From positions 186,001 to 250,000 of the forward strand of contig LLCB01000007.1 of NCBI GenBank assembly GCA_001414345.1: DNA of 64,000 bases, written 5' to 3'. The position numbers were made by a program, and so were the translations under genes. The stretch's first letter is position 1. Every line of letters starts with the position of its first letter. The DNA comes from Hymenoscyphus infarciens. Its lineage: Eukaryota > Ascomycota > Leotiomycetes > Helotiales > Helotiaceae. Below the pieces are notes generated by a model, which saw nothing but the letters and a program-made list of their open reading frames with translations, ran no database searches and was not told the DNA's origin. This document shows positions 25,001-38,586 of the stretch, in pieces.

Positions 25001-25141
25001 CCGACTAACGTTATACGTCGGCTAATACAAAAGCCTGAACCTACGTAACCTTTCTAAAACAGATAATATAAGATAATAACTGCCGAAACCTTATATATAG
25101 CAGGTACTCCTAGCTGTCTAGAATAATAGTATACTATTATA
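22049..25141. mobile_element. Non-autonomous LTR retroelement with 318-bp LTRs, RIP-mutated
   Basis: Two direct repeats of exactly 318 bp, 22049-22366 and 24824-25141, are flanked by the 5-bp duplication TTCTT (22044-22048 and 25142-25146). LTR ends read TATAATAGTA...TACTRTTATA, as expected of TGTAACAGTA...TACTGTTACA after C-to-T and G-to-A changes. The 2.46-kb interior shows no protease, reverse transcriptase or integrase trace and contains about three tandem copies of a ~150-bp unit at 22785-23200, with a fourth partial copy near 24030-24125. This is LARD-like. The left LTR is far more AT-rich than the right, and most differences are transitions. Confidence 0.85.
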
Positions 25142-25146
25142 TTCTT

Positions 25147-28100
25147 ATACTACTTAGACTATAGACTAAGCTCTAAGAGTAAGTAGTATATCTTCTATTC
25201 TAGTTTATAAAGCTTTTTAGCTTATTCTTATTTATCTCTTAAGTTTCTTTTTAAGTATATAATACTTCTTTTTTTAATTTCTATTACTATTTATTTAAAG
25301 CTCTTCTTTCTAACTTAGTAATATAAAAGAGAGTAAGTTAAAATACTTAACTATTAAAGTATATAGTAGTAATATAAGAGATATAAGTATACTTATTACT
25401 CTAGTTACTTTTTAAATACTTTCTTAAAACTATTAAAGCTATAGTCTTATCTTCTAGTATATCTTAGCTCTCTCTTCCTCTTTCTCTCTCTCTTTTATCT
25501 CTTTCTTACTCTTCTCTTTATCTTTCTCTAATAATTCTAATACTAGCTTATACTTTTAGAGTTTTCTAAGCTTAAGTAGCTAAGTAGTAATCTTTAGTAC
25601 TAGTTTCTTATCTATAAGTACCTTTCTTAGCTCTCTTCGATCTCTAATTTACTTTCTAAAAGCTTTTATAAGTTCTTCTCTTTCTTATAAGATATTCTAG
25701 TAAAATAGTACTAGGTACTCTACTTTCTCTCTACTACTTATAAAGAGGAATATATTAAACTCTATTATCTTTATTTATACTTAGATAAGTAGTAAGCTTT
25801 TTACTTTAGTAAGCTCTCTATAAATCTTCTATAGCTTCTAGATCTCTAAGTCTACTTTATCTAACACTTCTATATACTATATTAGGTTCTTCTCTTAGAT
25901 TCTCTTTCTCTAAGATTCTAGGCGTTTTTATAAGCGTAGTATTATACTTAACTCTTACTTCTCTTTCTACTTCTACTTTACTCTCTAAGAGTATAGTATT
26001 ACTTTCTCTATCTTTAATAGTCTCTCTCTTCTTCTTCTTAGCTATATAGTTATATACTTATAAGTGTTTTAGATTAGCTTCTCTAGTTTAAACTTTTAAA
26101 ACTTTCTCTTAAAAGTAGTTACTATTAAGTTAAGATATAGATTAATTACTAGTATATAATCTATCTCTTTCTCTAAGTTCTAGACTAGAGTAGCTTTATA
26201 TACTTCTATTACTACCTATAAACACCTTAACTATTATATAAAGAAACTTCTTACTATCTCTTTTAAACTTTCTTCTTTTAGTATAATATAGTACTATACT
26301 AATACTTTATATATAATTATACTTCTTATTACTACTATATATAGTTACTTTACTTAGTAGTAGTCTACTCTCTACGTCTTTCTAGTAAGCTATATAAGTA
26401 TAAAGGTTTATATTATAAGCTTCTTTTATACTCTTTTCTAGTATACTTTCTAGTTTAGCTTTCTATTAAGCTCTATTTCTAGGAACCTTATATATTTAAG
26501 TAGTATAAACTTTACTTTCTTAGACTAAACTATTTCTCTTTATAAAGCTTTTATCTTTATAAAATATATAAGTACTATCTTTTCTAAACTAAAAGCTATC
26601 TCTTACTTATTTATCTATTTATTTTATACTTTCTAAACTAACTTAAGTATCTTATAGTTTATTATTATACTTTTAAATACTATAAGTAGGTTTATATTAT
26701 CTATAAAGCCTACTCTAATAAGCTTATTAATCTTTACTAGATCTTTATATAATATTAAAACAAAGAAGATAAATAATATTAGAGATAATACTAATCTTTA
26801 TAATATTCTTTAACCTAGGTCTCTTTTATTTTTATTAAAGAATAGTATAGCTTTTTATTAAAAAAGAAAGCTTCTTATCTAAGTTACTATCTACTATAGT
26901 ACTTTCTTCTCTTTTAAAGTATAAAGTAGCTATATATAGTCTAATTTATTAAATACCTCTACTATATTTAGCTAAGCTAGAGATATATAGCTTTACTTCT
27001 CTTATATTATATATATACTCTCTATAACTATTCTAAATACTAGCTTTATATTCTAGTATTTTTAATTACTTATTTATATTCCTAGAAGTATTATTATATC
27101 TTTTATAAGCTATATAAGCTTCTATACTATTACTTTCTTAAGAATCTTATCTCTAGTTAAGAGTAGTACTATTAGCTAATAAGCCTTTACTTTACTCTAT
27201 TTCTCTATTATTTTATCTAGTTTCTTTAATACTACTATATTAGTATAGTAGAAGTAGAATAAGAAGTATTATAAGTAGTAGCTTACTTCTACTATTATTA
27301 TAAGTACTTCTTAAAGTAGTTTATTATAAGCTTTTAAGAAGCTATTTATAAGTATATTAAACTCTAGTACTTTTAATAGCACTAAGCTTATAGCTATCTT
27401 AATATACTTCTTAGTTATATACTAGCTTACTTAGTGCTTTTAAGAGAAGCTTTTAACGCTCTATTCTCTATTAAGAATAATTAAGTAATTAGCTATTAAT
27501 TCTAGAAAGAACTTCTTTATAAGAATATAAGCTTTATTCTTATAGTTCTTATCTTTTATTCTATTAAGCAAAGTACGTATTAGTAGTACTAGTACTTCTA
27601 GTTTTATATATTTTTCAAGATATATACTTCTTAAGTATTTAAAGTTTTCTATTATCTTTTACTGATTTTATAAGTACCTCTCTCTAGCTCTTTATCTTTA
27701 CCTTTCTACTTACTCTCTAAAGTTCTTAAAATATATTATCTAACTATTATTTATAGCTTCTTATTTATAGCTCTCTTTAGATTCTCTTATATCTTCTTAT
27801 TTTACTTAATACTTCTTTAACCTCTATATTCTACTAAGGTTATACTCTCTCTCTATCTAGCTTTTAAAGTAGTATTAAAGCTTAAGCTATTTTTTAAAGT
27901 TCTTTTATAAATTTCTTAATAGCTTTCTTAAGCTTCTATATATTCTAGATTACTAGTATCTCTAGATAAGAAGCTTCTACTTTTACTAAGACTTTATCTA
28001 TTAGCTTTTAGCTAAAGCTAGGTATCTAGAGTATCTCGCTCTTCGCTCTAGCTACTATTATAAGAAGTTAAGCTATATAGTCTAATCCTAGTAAGTTTAA

Positions 28101-29231
28101 AAATCTTTACTAGGTTATTATAGTTTTAGTAAAGAAAGCTAGGTTATTATTAAGTTATAAAAGCCTTCTTTTCTTTAGATAACCTTATTATAAGATATAT
28201 TTCTCTTAAGCGTCTACTATATAATAAGCTTAAGAGTAAGGTCTACGTTCTAGTTATATCTCTTATATATATCTTAGAGAGAGTAGTAAGTATTTAGATT
28301 ATCTATTATAAGCGCTCTTTTTAGCTTTACTTATTAAGCTCTATTCTTAATTAGTATTTACCTAGTTTATAGGTTATATACTAAGTAGACTATTATCTTA
28401 TTTACTCTCTCTTCTATTATTATACTTATCTAGTTCTTACTTATAGTATATATCTAGCTTACTTTTAAGTACTTTTTATATATAAAGAGTACTACTGCTT
28501 TATCTAACTAGATTATATTATATCTTAAGCTTAAAAAGTAGCTTAGAGCGTCTTTTACGCTATTATATACTAGCTCTTAAATTACTAGAATATTATATTC
28601 TTTCTTATAATTTAGAGCTATATTAAGCGTCTCTAGTATCTTTCTTATCTTCTAGTATAGTACTATTATAGATAAGGTTTAGCTTACTTCTATCTTCTTA
28701 TCTTTATTTAGATCTCTTATTATACTAAGAGAGCTTCTTAGTCTTTTAAGAAATTAAGTAAAGTTACTTCTATTTATAAGCTCTATTTTACTTATATCTA
28801 TTAATCTTTTAGATATAGATTCTTATCTTAGCCTCTTCTTTAAGTTCTATAAGCTTTTCTTATAACTAAAAGTAAATTATAAGATATTTTTATCTCTTCT
28901 TCTTTTAAGACTTTTTATAAGTTTATAAACAAGGTTAGTCTATCTAAGTATTACTCTTTTACTTATCTATAATACTATTTTCCTACTTAGTATTCTTTTA
29001 TATATACTAGATACTCTTCTCTATAGTTCTTATACTTTACTAAGTACTTTTTTAAATCCTTTTTACTAAGATACTCTTTCTTACTCTCTTTATATCTCTT
29101 ATATATATACTAGATATATCTCTTATCTTATTTATAAAAACATATTATATACTTCTACTTCTAGTATCTAAAGTATCTTTAAGCTACTACTTCTATTATA
29201 TATCTCTTATATAAGAAGTATTATACTTCTT
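25147..29231 (-). mobile_element. Degraded LINE (non-LTR retrotransposon), RIP-saturated
   Basis: Translation of the minus strand around 26840-26660 gives a stop-riddled but recognisable reverse-transcriptase block: a remnant of the G-S-P-L-S-P-I-L motif (LSLILFIFF) followed about 30 residues later by GFIDNINLL, matching the non-LTR catalytic motif G-F-x-D-D. Upstream on that strand (about 28400-27700) there are weaker traces where an endonuclease domain would lie. Boundaries are approximate: the low-coordinate side meets the LTR element whose TTCTT duplication sits at 25142-25146, and the TTA-rich DNA left of that LTR element (about 22000-22048) may be the LINE tail separated by its insertion. 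It resembles the fungal Tad/I superfamily; subfamily not determined. Confidence 0.55.
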
Positions 29232-29236
29232 ATAGT

Positions 29237-29838
29237 TATAATAAGTAGTTACGTCGCTAGAGGTTACGTAGACGATACTATTAAGTTCTTCTAGTATAGT
29301 ATAATAGCGAATTAGCTACTAGTTAATTCTTATGCTATTTAGCTCGCTAGCGTAGTAGTTAAAGCTATTTATTCTACGATTATTATAGAAGAATTAACCT
29401 ACCTAGTAACCGAGGTTCTAAGACTTTAGCCGAAGGTATATATAATAGCGTATAATATAAACTATGCTAAGATCGACGTTATAGCGACTATATAATATGT
29501 CGGTCTACTAAGTAAGGACTTAGTTACTTAAAAAGATACTATATTCTAAATACTATAGTACGCGTAGTCTCTAAGAATATAAGTAATTACTCTAGATAGA
29601 GATTATTTAGTTTTATAGTTAACTATACTATTAAAGACTATGCTAAGACGCTATAGCTAAGAGTAGCCGCTCTAGAAGCGAGGAAGATATAATAGGTCGT
29701 TACGTAGCTAGTAGTTACGTAGACGATGCTATTAGATTCTTCTAGTATAGTAGAATAGCGAATTAGCTACTAGTTAATTCTTATGTCTTTTAGCTCGCTA
29801 GCGTAGTAGTTAAAGCTATTTATTCTACGATCGTTATA
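29237..29838. mobile_element. TRIM-like mini LTR element, 151-bp LTRs
   Basis: Direct repeats of 151 bp, 29237-29387 and 29688-29838, bound a 300-bp interior. The element is flanked by the 5-bp duplication ATAGT (29232-29236 and 29839-29843). LTRs begin TATAATA and end TTATA, the RIP form of TGTAACA...TTACA. At 602 bp it cannot encode proteins and fits the terminal-repeat-in-miniature (TRIM) class. The repeats keep more CG than surrounding DNA. Confidence 0.85.
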
Positions 29839-29843
29839 ATAGT

Positions 29844-31917
29844 ATCTTAAGTATAGCCTTCTTATCTCTTTAATTATTACTATCTCTAAAATATAGTTCT
29901 AAAGAGCTAGTCTATCTTATTTCTAATACTCTCTATATTTACTCTTTTACTATATAATCTTTAGTACTTTTATATTAGAGACTTAAGAGATACTTTATAG
30001 TATATCTACTATTCTTTTCTTAAGTATATTTACTAGAACTCTCTTTACTAGTATTATAAGTATTCTTACTACTATTATAGCCTCTTATCTAACTATCTTC
30101 TTTACCTAGCTATTATCTTATATATATACTATCTATTTCTCTTCTTTAAACTATATAATAATATCTTTACTCTAAAGCTTCTTAGCTACTATTACTTTTA
30201 TTTTATATCTACTTATATTTATAATCTCTATTATCTTCTTTAGTAATAGCTTATTCTTCTCTATTCTATTCTTATAGCCTAGACTATGATTTCTCTTATA
30301 TATCTAGCTAGTATTATATATTCTCTTTATAATATAGCTTCTATCTCTCTCTATACCTCTCTTGTCTTAACTCTCTCTACTTATAATAGAGCTTATTTCT
30401 TAATATCTTCTATCTTTTTTACTATAATTATAAGCTCTTCTTATAAAATACCTCTTATTATTATTTTATCTTTTTTCTTTATTACTCTCTCTTCTACTTA
30501 AGTATCTTTTCTACTACTTTAATAATTACTTCAATACTTCTTTTCTTTATTACTAATTTAAGTATTATTTAGATTAAGCTCTTCTCTATTACGTTTATAT
30601 AATATAATACTTTCTTCTATTCTCTTATACTCTACTCTTCTTTATTTATTATTCTATCTTTATTTATTTACTAATACTCTAGAAAAGATAATAGAAGCTT
30701 TTTATAAGCTTTCTATCTCTCTACTACTACTACTATAACTACTTAATATAATTATAGAGTACTCTAATCTCTTTCTAGACTATCTAATAGTTATCTAGAT
30801 ATCTTTTAAGGTTTTTAAAGTTACTTTATTAATTCTAAAAAGTTTTTATAAATTCTTTATTATTAGTAAATAATCTATTAGTAAAGATATATAACTTTAA
30901 GAGAAAAAAAAATTAATTTAGTATATTAAAGTTCTCTTATATAATAGCTAGCTATCTTAAATTACTAAGTTCTTAGATTACTAAAGTTTACTTACTATAG
31001 ATATAAGCTTTTAGCTTTTTATATTTAGTTTAATCTATATTAGAAAGGTTTTAGCTATTACTTTATTAAACTTTTATAATATCTAATCTTTTATATATAG
31101 AGACTCTAACTCTAGATTATAAAAGACTAATTTAGTCTTTTTCTCTATATTAGAGCCTAGTATTTATATATATTAATTAATTTAAATATACTCTTATATA
31201 TCTCTTCTATAGTAGTAGATATTTTATACTATTATAATTATACTAATCTAAGTAGCTATTTACTCTTAAATATACTAATAATAACTAAGTTATAAATTAA
31301 TTATTTACTCTTAAATTATCTAATTAGACTAACCTAGTTCTATTTCTTAGTCTTATATTCTCTTTAACTATAATACTTATTAAATTAGTCTATTTAAGAT
31401 ATTATTCGATCTACTTTTTAAGAGTAGAGTTAGTTTAACTAATAGCTTTAGTTTATAGTCTCTTTTTCTCTTTCTAATCTATTTTAAAAAGAGAGTATTT
31501 ATTCTTTATTAAGTTTCTCTTATACTATAAGAGTTCTTAATATTATACTTAAGAATAGCTTTATTTTAACTTAAAAGAGTAGATTCTTACTCTTATATAT
31601 ATCTAGAGTAATAAATAATATAAAATCTAAGCTTTTTAACTTATTTATAGTTTAAGAAGTAATTCTAGTACTTTTAGTTATATATACTAAGTAATAAGTT
31701 ATAATTCTTAAATTAAATCTTAGAAAGAATAGTATAGCTATAAAAGAATTATCTTCTTTAGTTTTATTCTTACTATTTTAAGCGTTTTAGACTTCTTAAA
31801 AAGCTTTTTATTTAGTATATATTATATATTTAGAGTAAGCTTATATATTTAATTAATAGCTCTAGTTTAATTTAAAAAAGTATTTTAAGTAATTAAAAAG
31901 TCTCTTCTTATACTAAG
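29844..31917. other. RIP-saturated DNA, family not identified
   Basis: Very AT-rich with CpA and TpG nearly absent. A 71-codon open frame at 30286-30501 is a composition artefact. Stretches with protein-like runs broken mainly by TAA/TAG exist on both strands, but no catalytic motif could be read. Confidence 0.4.
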
Positions 31918-32621
31918 TATCTCTTTATTTATTCTTATACTCTATATATAGACGTATTTAGTAGTATAGTTAGAAACTACTCTTATTTAGAGTAGTTTTA
32001 GACTAAAATCTAAGTAGCTTCGAACTACGATACTATTAAACTAGTTTAGAAGTACTAAGATATTAAAATCTAAGTAAACTTAGAAACGTTCGCTATTACT
32101 AATATATTCTTATATAATTAATCTATCTCGTCTATAATCTACCTCGTTTATAAGTAAGCGGTTCTTTATATACTTATATATATATAGAAGTTAGTATATA
32201 TAACGTGCTTCTAAAAGGCTTACTTCTTTTTAAAAGCTTTTTAAGTAGCTTTTAAGACTCTTTTAATTAACTTTTTAGTACTAGAAGTAGTTTTAATCTT
32301 ACGCTATTCTAGAGAAGATATATTAAGTAAAAAGAATAATAAAAGAGTATAAAAGTAGTAGTAGAAGTAGTAAAAGTAGATAGAGGAAACTTAGCTTATA
32401 TACTTATATTACTTATACGAAAATAATTATTTTTTTAGTAGAGCTTTTTAAATATAAGATTATAAGTAAATTATTATTAAATTTCTATATTATTATATAC
32501 TTTAGTAGAGTTTAAAAAATAAGATAATAATTTAAATATTTAGTCGCGTTAGAGCTAGAAATATAAGATTAGAACCGCGTTCTACTAAATTATATAAGAT
32601 ATAAGAATAACTAAAGAGATA
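31918..32621. mobile_element. TIR DNA element, copy 1 (strongly RIP-mutated)
   Basis: A ~704-bp element begins TATCTCTTTATTTATTCTTA and ends with the inverted match ATAAGAATAACTAAAGAGATA. The whole length is the reverse complement of a better-preserved copy at 41286-41976. Terminal TA dinucleotides fit a Tc1/mariner-type TA target, though flanks are too AT-rich to be sure. No complete transposase reading frame is visible. Confidence 0.75.
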
Positions 32622-32762
32622 TATAAGCTACTATCTCTTTTACTACTTTTTAAAACTACTAGAGAGATAGCTACTCTCTATTCTTACTAGTATATTATCT
32701 TCTAATATACTTATTCTCTCTTTTAATTAGTAGTAAAGTTAGTTATTTATTAATACTAAAAG

Positions 32763-32953
32763 TGTAACAGTCTTAGTCACATACGTCACTTACGTAACCA
32801 GGTTAGCCCGAGGCTTTGCCGAGGCTTCGCTTAATATATATAAATAAAGCTAGAGTACTTATACTCTTTGCTTTTCTCTTTAGTTTAGTTTTCCTTAATA
32901 TTAGATACTATTCTATAAGCACTCTCTTTATGTATTTATAGAGGGCTATTATA
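32763..32953 (+). repeat. 5' LTR of the Ty3/gypsy element
   Basis: Begins TGTAACAGTC and ends GCTATTATA. It is the same length as its partner at 38396-38586; differences are almost all C/T or G/A. Confidence 0.9.
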
Positions 32954-35900
32954 CTAAAACTAAACTCTCCCTCTTTACCTAAGAAGGCTTTTACTAATAT
33001 CTTAATAATAATATATATATTTACTTATATTAAATCTACTAAATTTACTATTCTCCTCTATAAAGCCTAACTTATTTATATTAAGTAGTAAGGTCTAGCG
33101 TTCTTCTATTAGCTATGTCGAGTCCTTTAAAAGTAACCTATTAACCTAAGAACTATTCTACTCTACTTTAGAGTTAGTAGAGCTAATCTCTCTTCTCTCT
33201 TCTATTAACGTTATATTCTAATTTAGCTTAAGAACTCGACCTAAAAAAACATATATACTAGCTATTACTATACTACTACTACTACCTCCTCCTACTAAGA
33301 CAACTACTAGTTTCTTATAGTATAAAATCTCTAAATTATCTCTGCTTAACTCTACTTTATAATAAATCCTTAAAGTAATAACCTTATTAATAAGTAAAGT
33401 TTATAAACTTAAAGTAAATACTTTAAATATAGCTAGTGCTTCTTATTAATATACTAGTGCTTCCTATTAATATACTAGTACTTCTCGTCGAACTCTTAAT
33501 ATAACTCGTTCCTCTTTTATAGTTCTATTATCTAAGAAGATAAGTAAGATAGCTAATTCTTACTAATTTACTATAAAAGATGAATTTACCTATATAATCT
33601 AGGAAACTAAAATTATAGTAAAGTTATCTATTAATACTAACTACTTTAAGTCTAAGGAAGTAAAGATAAATTTAATTTACTACTATACTTTTAAAAGAGC
33701 TTAAAACTATATTTACCTAAGATATAAGTTTAATATTATTAACTAGTTTAATAGCTATAAAGAGATATTAACTTACCTCTAAAACATTACTATTAGCTCT
33801 TACTTATACTAAGAAGCTTATATCTAATACTAAGACTTTATTATATTAAAGATAAAAACTTTCTATAACTTCTATACTAAGTTCTAATAACTTATAAATA
33901 AAGCTAAAGTTCTCTTATAAGACTAGGTAGAAGACTTATAGAATAAGTTAACTCTTATACTATACTAATCTCTTATTATTACTAAGTTCTAAGCTAAAAG
34001 AGATATAAACTCCTTTTATAATCTTATAAGTAGTATTAATAGTAACCTTTAAAATCTTACTTCTTAAAAGGTATAAGTAACGAACTTTCCTTCTACTCTA
34101 AACCTATATACGCCTACTCCTACGCCTACTAGCTCTTCTTTCTTTATAGCCTCTTTTATCTCTCTTAAACGCTTTAACGCCTCTACTATAAATAACTACT
34201 TAACTCTAAGACTATTAGATAAGTACTTTAACTATAGTAAGCTTAGTTATTATATTAAGGATTATCTAAAGTTAAGGATATATAAGGTTAACCTTAAAGA
34301 GCTTAAAGGAAAAGATACTAGCTTAGAGTTAGGAAATAAAGAAGCCTAAGAGAAGACTCCTTCTTAGGTAAATATAGGATTAATCTCTCTAAGATTAATC
34401 TATAGTTATTAATTAGTAGAAAAGCGTTTACTTTACTTAGTATAATAACTATTAATAGATTTAGTATATAGACTACTACTCTTAATAACCTTAGAGTAAA
34501 TGCCTTTTCTTTTATAAATATATAACTTAGTTATAACTTTATAAAGTTCTATAGTTTAAAGACTAAAAGACTTTCTACCTCTATTAAGATTTATAGATAT
34601 AATAGAGAAATTAGAAGTTAAGCTATATATTATCTCCTTTTAAATTATATCTTAGATAGCTATAAATTCTTTAATATACTATTTATCTTCTTAGACTTAG
34701 GTCTATATAATATTATTCTTAGTTAGAGGTTCTTTAAGTACTTTTATATTAATATTAATATAACTTATTAGAAACTACTCTAGTCTAATAACTTTAAGCT
34801 TTACTTCTCTACTTAATAGCTAACTCCTCTCTCTTAAGATGTTATATAACTAAAAGACTCTATACTCTCTTACTAGAATAAAGCTAATACTTATAACTAA
34901 GCTATAAAAATAGATAAATAGTACTAATAAGATAAAAGGCTCTTAAAGCTTATAGATTACCTTAAAATTAATACTATAACCTTAGCTAGTTATACTCTAA
35001 CTATATATAGTAGAGGAGGCTATAAGTCCTTAATATAAGTAAAATACTAGATTATAAAGAAAGAACTTAAAGGTATTATAAAGAAGGTACTTACTCTAAT
35101 ATACTATTAAAAACCCTTTATTTTAAAGAAGTTAGACTCTATTATTAATATTTTAGCTATTTTAGCTATAGAAATATATTATTACTTACTCTAAAAAGAT
35201 AGTAAGATATTTATTATAAGTATATATAAAATTAATACTATTATAGTTAATTAAGAACTAGATATAGCTCTTAATATCGCTCTTTCTAATAAGTACTAAG
35301 ACTTTAAAAAGGTATTTTCTAAAGCTACCTTAGATACTCTTCTATCTTACTAATACTATAACTATAAGATTAATCTTAAAGGTTTAAACACTTTTAGATA
35401 TTCCCCTTTATATAAGATATCTATAGAAGAGTTATTAGCTATAAAGGAATATATCTTAGAGAATCTCTATAAAAGGTTTATTAAATATAGCTAGTTTCCT
35501 TTTACTACTCCTATTCTATTTATAAAGAAAGTAGATAAAAGGCTACGTTTCTATATTAACTTCTAAAAACTTAATAATCTTACTTAAAAAGACTACTATC
35601 TATTACCTTTAATTAATAAAATACTTATATATATTAGTTAAGCTTATATTTTTACTAAGCTAGATATCTAGTAAGCCTTCTACTATATATAAATAGATCT
35701 AGACGCTAAGGAATTAACTACTTTTCGTACCTATTATAGAATATATAAGTATAAGGTTCTACTATTTAGTCTAATAAATAGCCTATCTACTTACTAGTAC
35801 TATATAAATAACGTCTTATTTAACTATTTAAACAACTTCTACTCTACTTACTTAGATAATATTCTTATCTACTTATTAAACGTTCTTAAATATAAAAAGT

Positions 35901-38395
35901 ATATATAAAAGGTCTTTTAATATCTTAAGAATACTAGGTTATAGGTTAATATTAAGAAGTATAAGTTTAATATTAAGAAGATAAAATACCTTAGGTTTAT
36001 TATTAATACTAATAGTATTAAAGTAGACTCTAAAAAGGTCTTAGTAGTATAGAAATAGTAAGCTCTAGAGATAGTAAAAAGTATTTAAAGCTTTCTTAGT
36101 TTTTATAACTTCTATTAAAGGTTTATCTAGAACTATAGTATAATTATAAAGCCCTTAGTATACCTAATATAGAATAATATATCTTTTAATTTTAATAAGA
36201 AGTATTAAGAAGCGTTTAAAGACCTAAAGGTAGCACTTACCTCTATACTAATCCTCTACTACTACTCTCTTAATCTCTCTACTATAATTAAAATAAACAC
36301 TTTAAATAGAATTATTACTAGAGTATTATAATAATAATAAGCTAATAGAGAATAGTACCTTATAGCCTACTTTAGTAAGACTATATCTCTAGCTAAGTAT
36401 AACTATAAAATATATAATAAAGAGCTACTTACTATTATATACTTACTTATAGAATAGAGACTAAAACTATAAAGTACTTATTTAAAAATCTATATTTATA
36501 CTAATTATAAGGTACTTAAGTACTTTATAACTACTAAGTAACTTACTACCTATTAAGTAAGGTAGGCTAAAGCCTTAGCTAAGTACTATTTTATTATTAT
36601 ATTCTATTTAAAGTATAAAAATAGTAAGATAGATACTCTAACTTATAAAGTAAATAAGATATACTTATAGAAGGAACTTAAAGAGTAGTACTAGACCTAT
36701 ATACTCTTAACAAAGGAATAAGTTAATATAGAAGTATTTAAAGACTTAGAGGTTAAAATAAGCTTAATTATACTAGCTCTAGTTAATAATAACTACTTCT
36801 AAGAATTATTTATACTTTTAGAATAAATCTACTAGGTAAATAAGAATACTACGACACTTTAAGCTATATAAGTATAAGCTAAAACTAATATTAATTCCTT
36901 ATATATTTTAGAGAAAGGCCTTTTACTTTACTAAAACTACTTAGTAGTACTAGATATAGATATACTAAGAATAGACCTAATTTATAAAGCTTATAATTAG
37001 ATACTTTTAGCTTACTTAGAGAGAGATAAGACCTACTAGATTCTATATTTAAGATATATCTAGTAAAATATAAAAGCTAATATTATAAGATATATATAAA
37101 ACTATTATAATTATAGAAGAGTAGACGTTTTTTAAGATAAAACACCTAGCTATTTATACCTACTTCTAGTACTACTACGTATATAGTAATATATAGCTAT
37201 AGATTTTAAGTCCTTTTTAGTTAATAAGTATAGTTATAATAACGTGTTTATAGTAATAGACCGCTTATTTAAATAGTCTATTTTAATACCTTATTATAAG
37301 AATATTACTTTTAAATAAATAGTAAGGTTATATATTAAACACGTTCTATAATACTATAGGATTCTAGAAAGTATAATATTAGATAGAGGCTCTTACTTTA
37401 TCGCTATGTTCTAGAGAGAGTTTACTTAAATCCTAGGTATTCGGCTTTAACTCTTAACTATAAACTATACTTAAATAGATAACTAGACTAAGATTATAAA
37501 TTAATACCTTAATTAGTACTTATAGCTATATATTAATTATTATTATACTAATTAGTCTAAGATCTTTTTAATAATAGACTATATATAGTTAGTACTACCT
37601 TATAGTACTATTAGAATATCGTCTTTTAAGTTATAGAAGGGATATATACTAAGAACCTCGTTTAACTAGTAAACACTAGAACTAGCTAATATAAAAGAAT
37701 AGCTATTATAAGAAGAGGCTATAGTAGTTATAAAGATAATCTAAGAGGTCTTAAATATTAACTAAATAAATATATTAAAAGCTTAATAGAAGAAGAAATA
37801 AGATATAAATAAATATAGATAAGACGTTAATTTTAGAGTAAGAGATATAGTCTTTATTATAATAAAGGACTAGGTAACTTGATAACTAAGCTAAAAGCTA
37901 GACTACTAGATAGCTAGCCCTTTTAAGATCTTTAAAGAAGTAAGTTCTACTTTCTAATTATAACTACTAGCTTCTATTAAAGTTTACTTTATCTTTACCT
38001 CTAAAAAGTTATATAAGGCTATAGATAATCTCTTACTAGGATAGGTAGTTATACTATCTCTACTAATTATTATAAATAAAAAAGAGGAATAAGAGGTTAA
38101 AGAAATACTAGCTAGTAAGAAGAGATAGTAGTCTTTCTATTACTAAATTAAGTAGAAAGGCTATAATAAAGACCTTAATTAGTATCTAGCTTAATAACTA
38201 ATATATATACTATAACTAGTAGAGAGGTTCTATTTAGAGAAGCTAAAAATAGCTAGTCTCTTAGAAGCTCTTTTACTATAGAAAATAGTATATAAGACTA
38301 GGAGGGAGGATTATAGTAAGCTAGAGCTTAATACTTCTATATTAAAAGAAGATAAAGCTACTTAGTTATAAGAGGCTCTTTTAAAGAGAGGGTAG

Positions 38396-38586
38396 TATAA
38401 TAGTCCTAGTTATATATATTACTTATATAACTAGGTTAGCCTAAGGCTTTACTAAGGCTTTACTTAATATATATAAATAAAGCTAGAGTGCTTATACTCT
38501 TCGCTTTTCTCTTTAGTTTAGTTTTCCTTAATATTAGGTACTATTTTATAAGTACTCTCTTTATATATTTGTAGAGAGCTATTATA
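38396..38586 (+). repeat. 3' LTR of the Ty3/gypsy element
   Basis: Begins TATAATAGTC, the RIP-altered form of TGTAACAGTC, and ends GCTATTATA directly before the AAAAG duplication. Confidence 0.9.

Larger units (their letters stand above)
32763..38586 (+). mobile_element. Ty3/gypsy LTR retrotransposon (chromodomain class), RIP-killed
   Basis: The LTRs are 191 bp each (32763-32953, 38396-38586), and AAAAG flanks both ends (32758-32762 and 38587-38591). Coding traces run in order on the plus strand: a zinc-knuckle remnant near 34230, reverse transcriptase at about 35460-35900 (PILFIKK and YLDNILIY, from the YxDD box), RNase H near 36300-36540, integrase at about 37100-37700 including a DRGS block, and a chromodomain-like trace at about 38090-38200 containing KGYN. 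Reverse transcriptase before integrase defines Ty3/gypsy, and a C-terminal chromodomain defines chromoviruses. Every frame is full of TAA/TAG stops that RIP would create from CAA/CAG. The left LTR keeps TGTAACAG and several CG; the right begins TATAATAG. Confidence 0.9.

Noticed and set aside
30286..30501. 71-codon open frame in the AT island
   Set aside because: Composition artefact in RIP-saturated DNA with no family signature.
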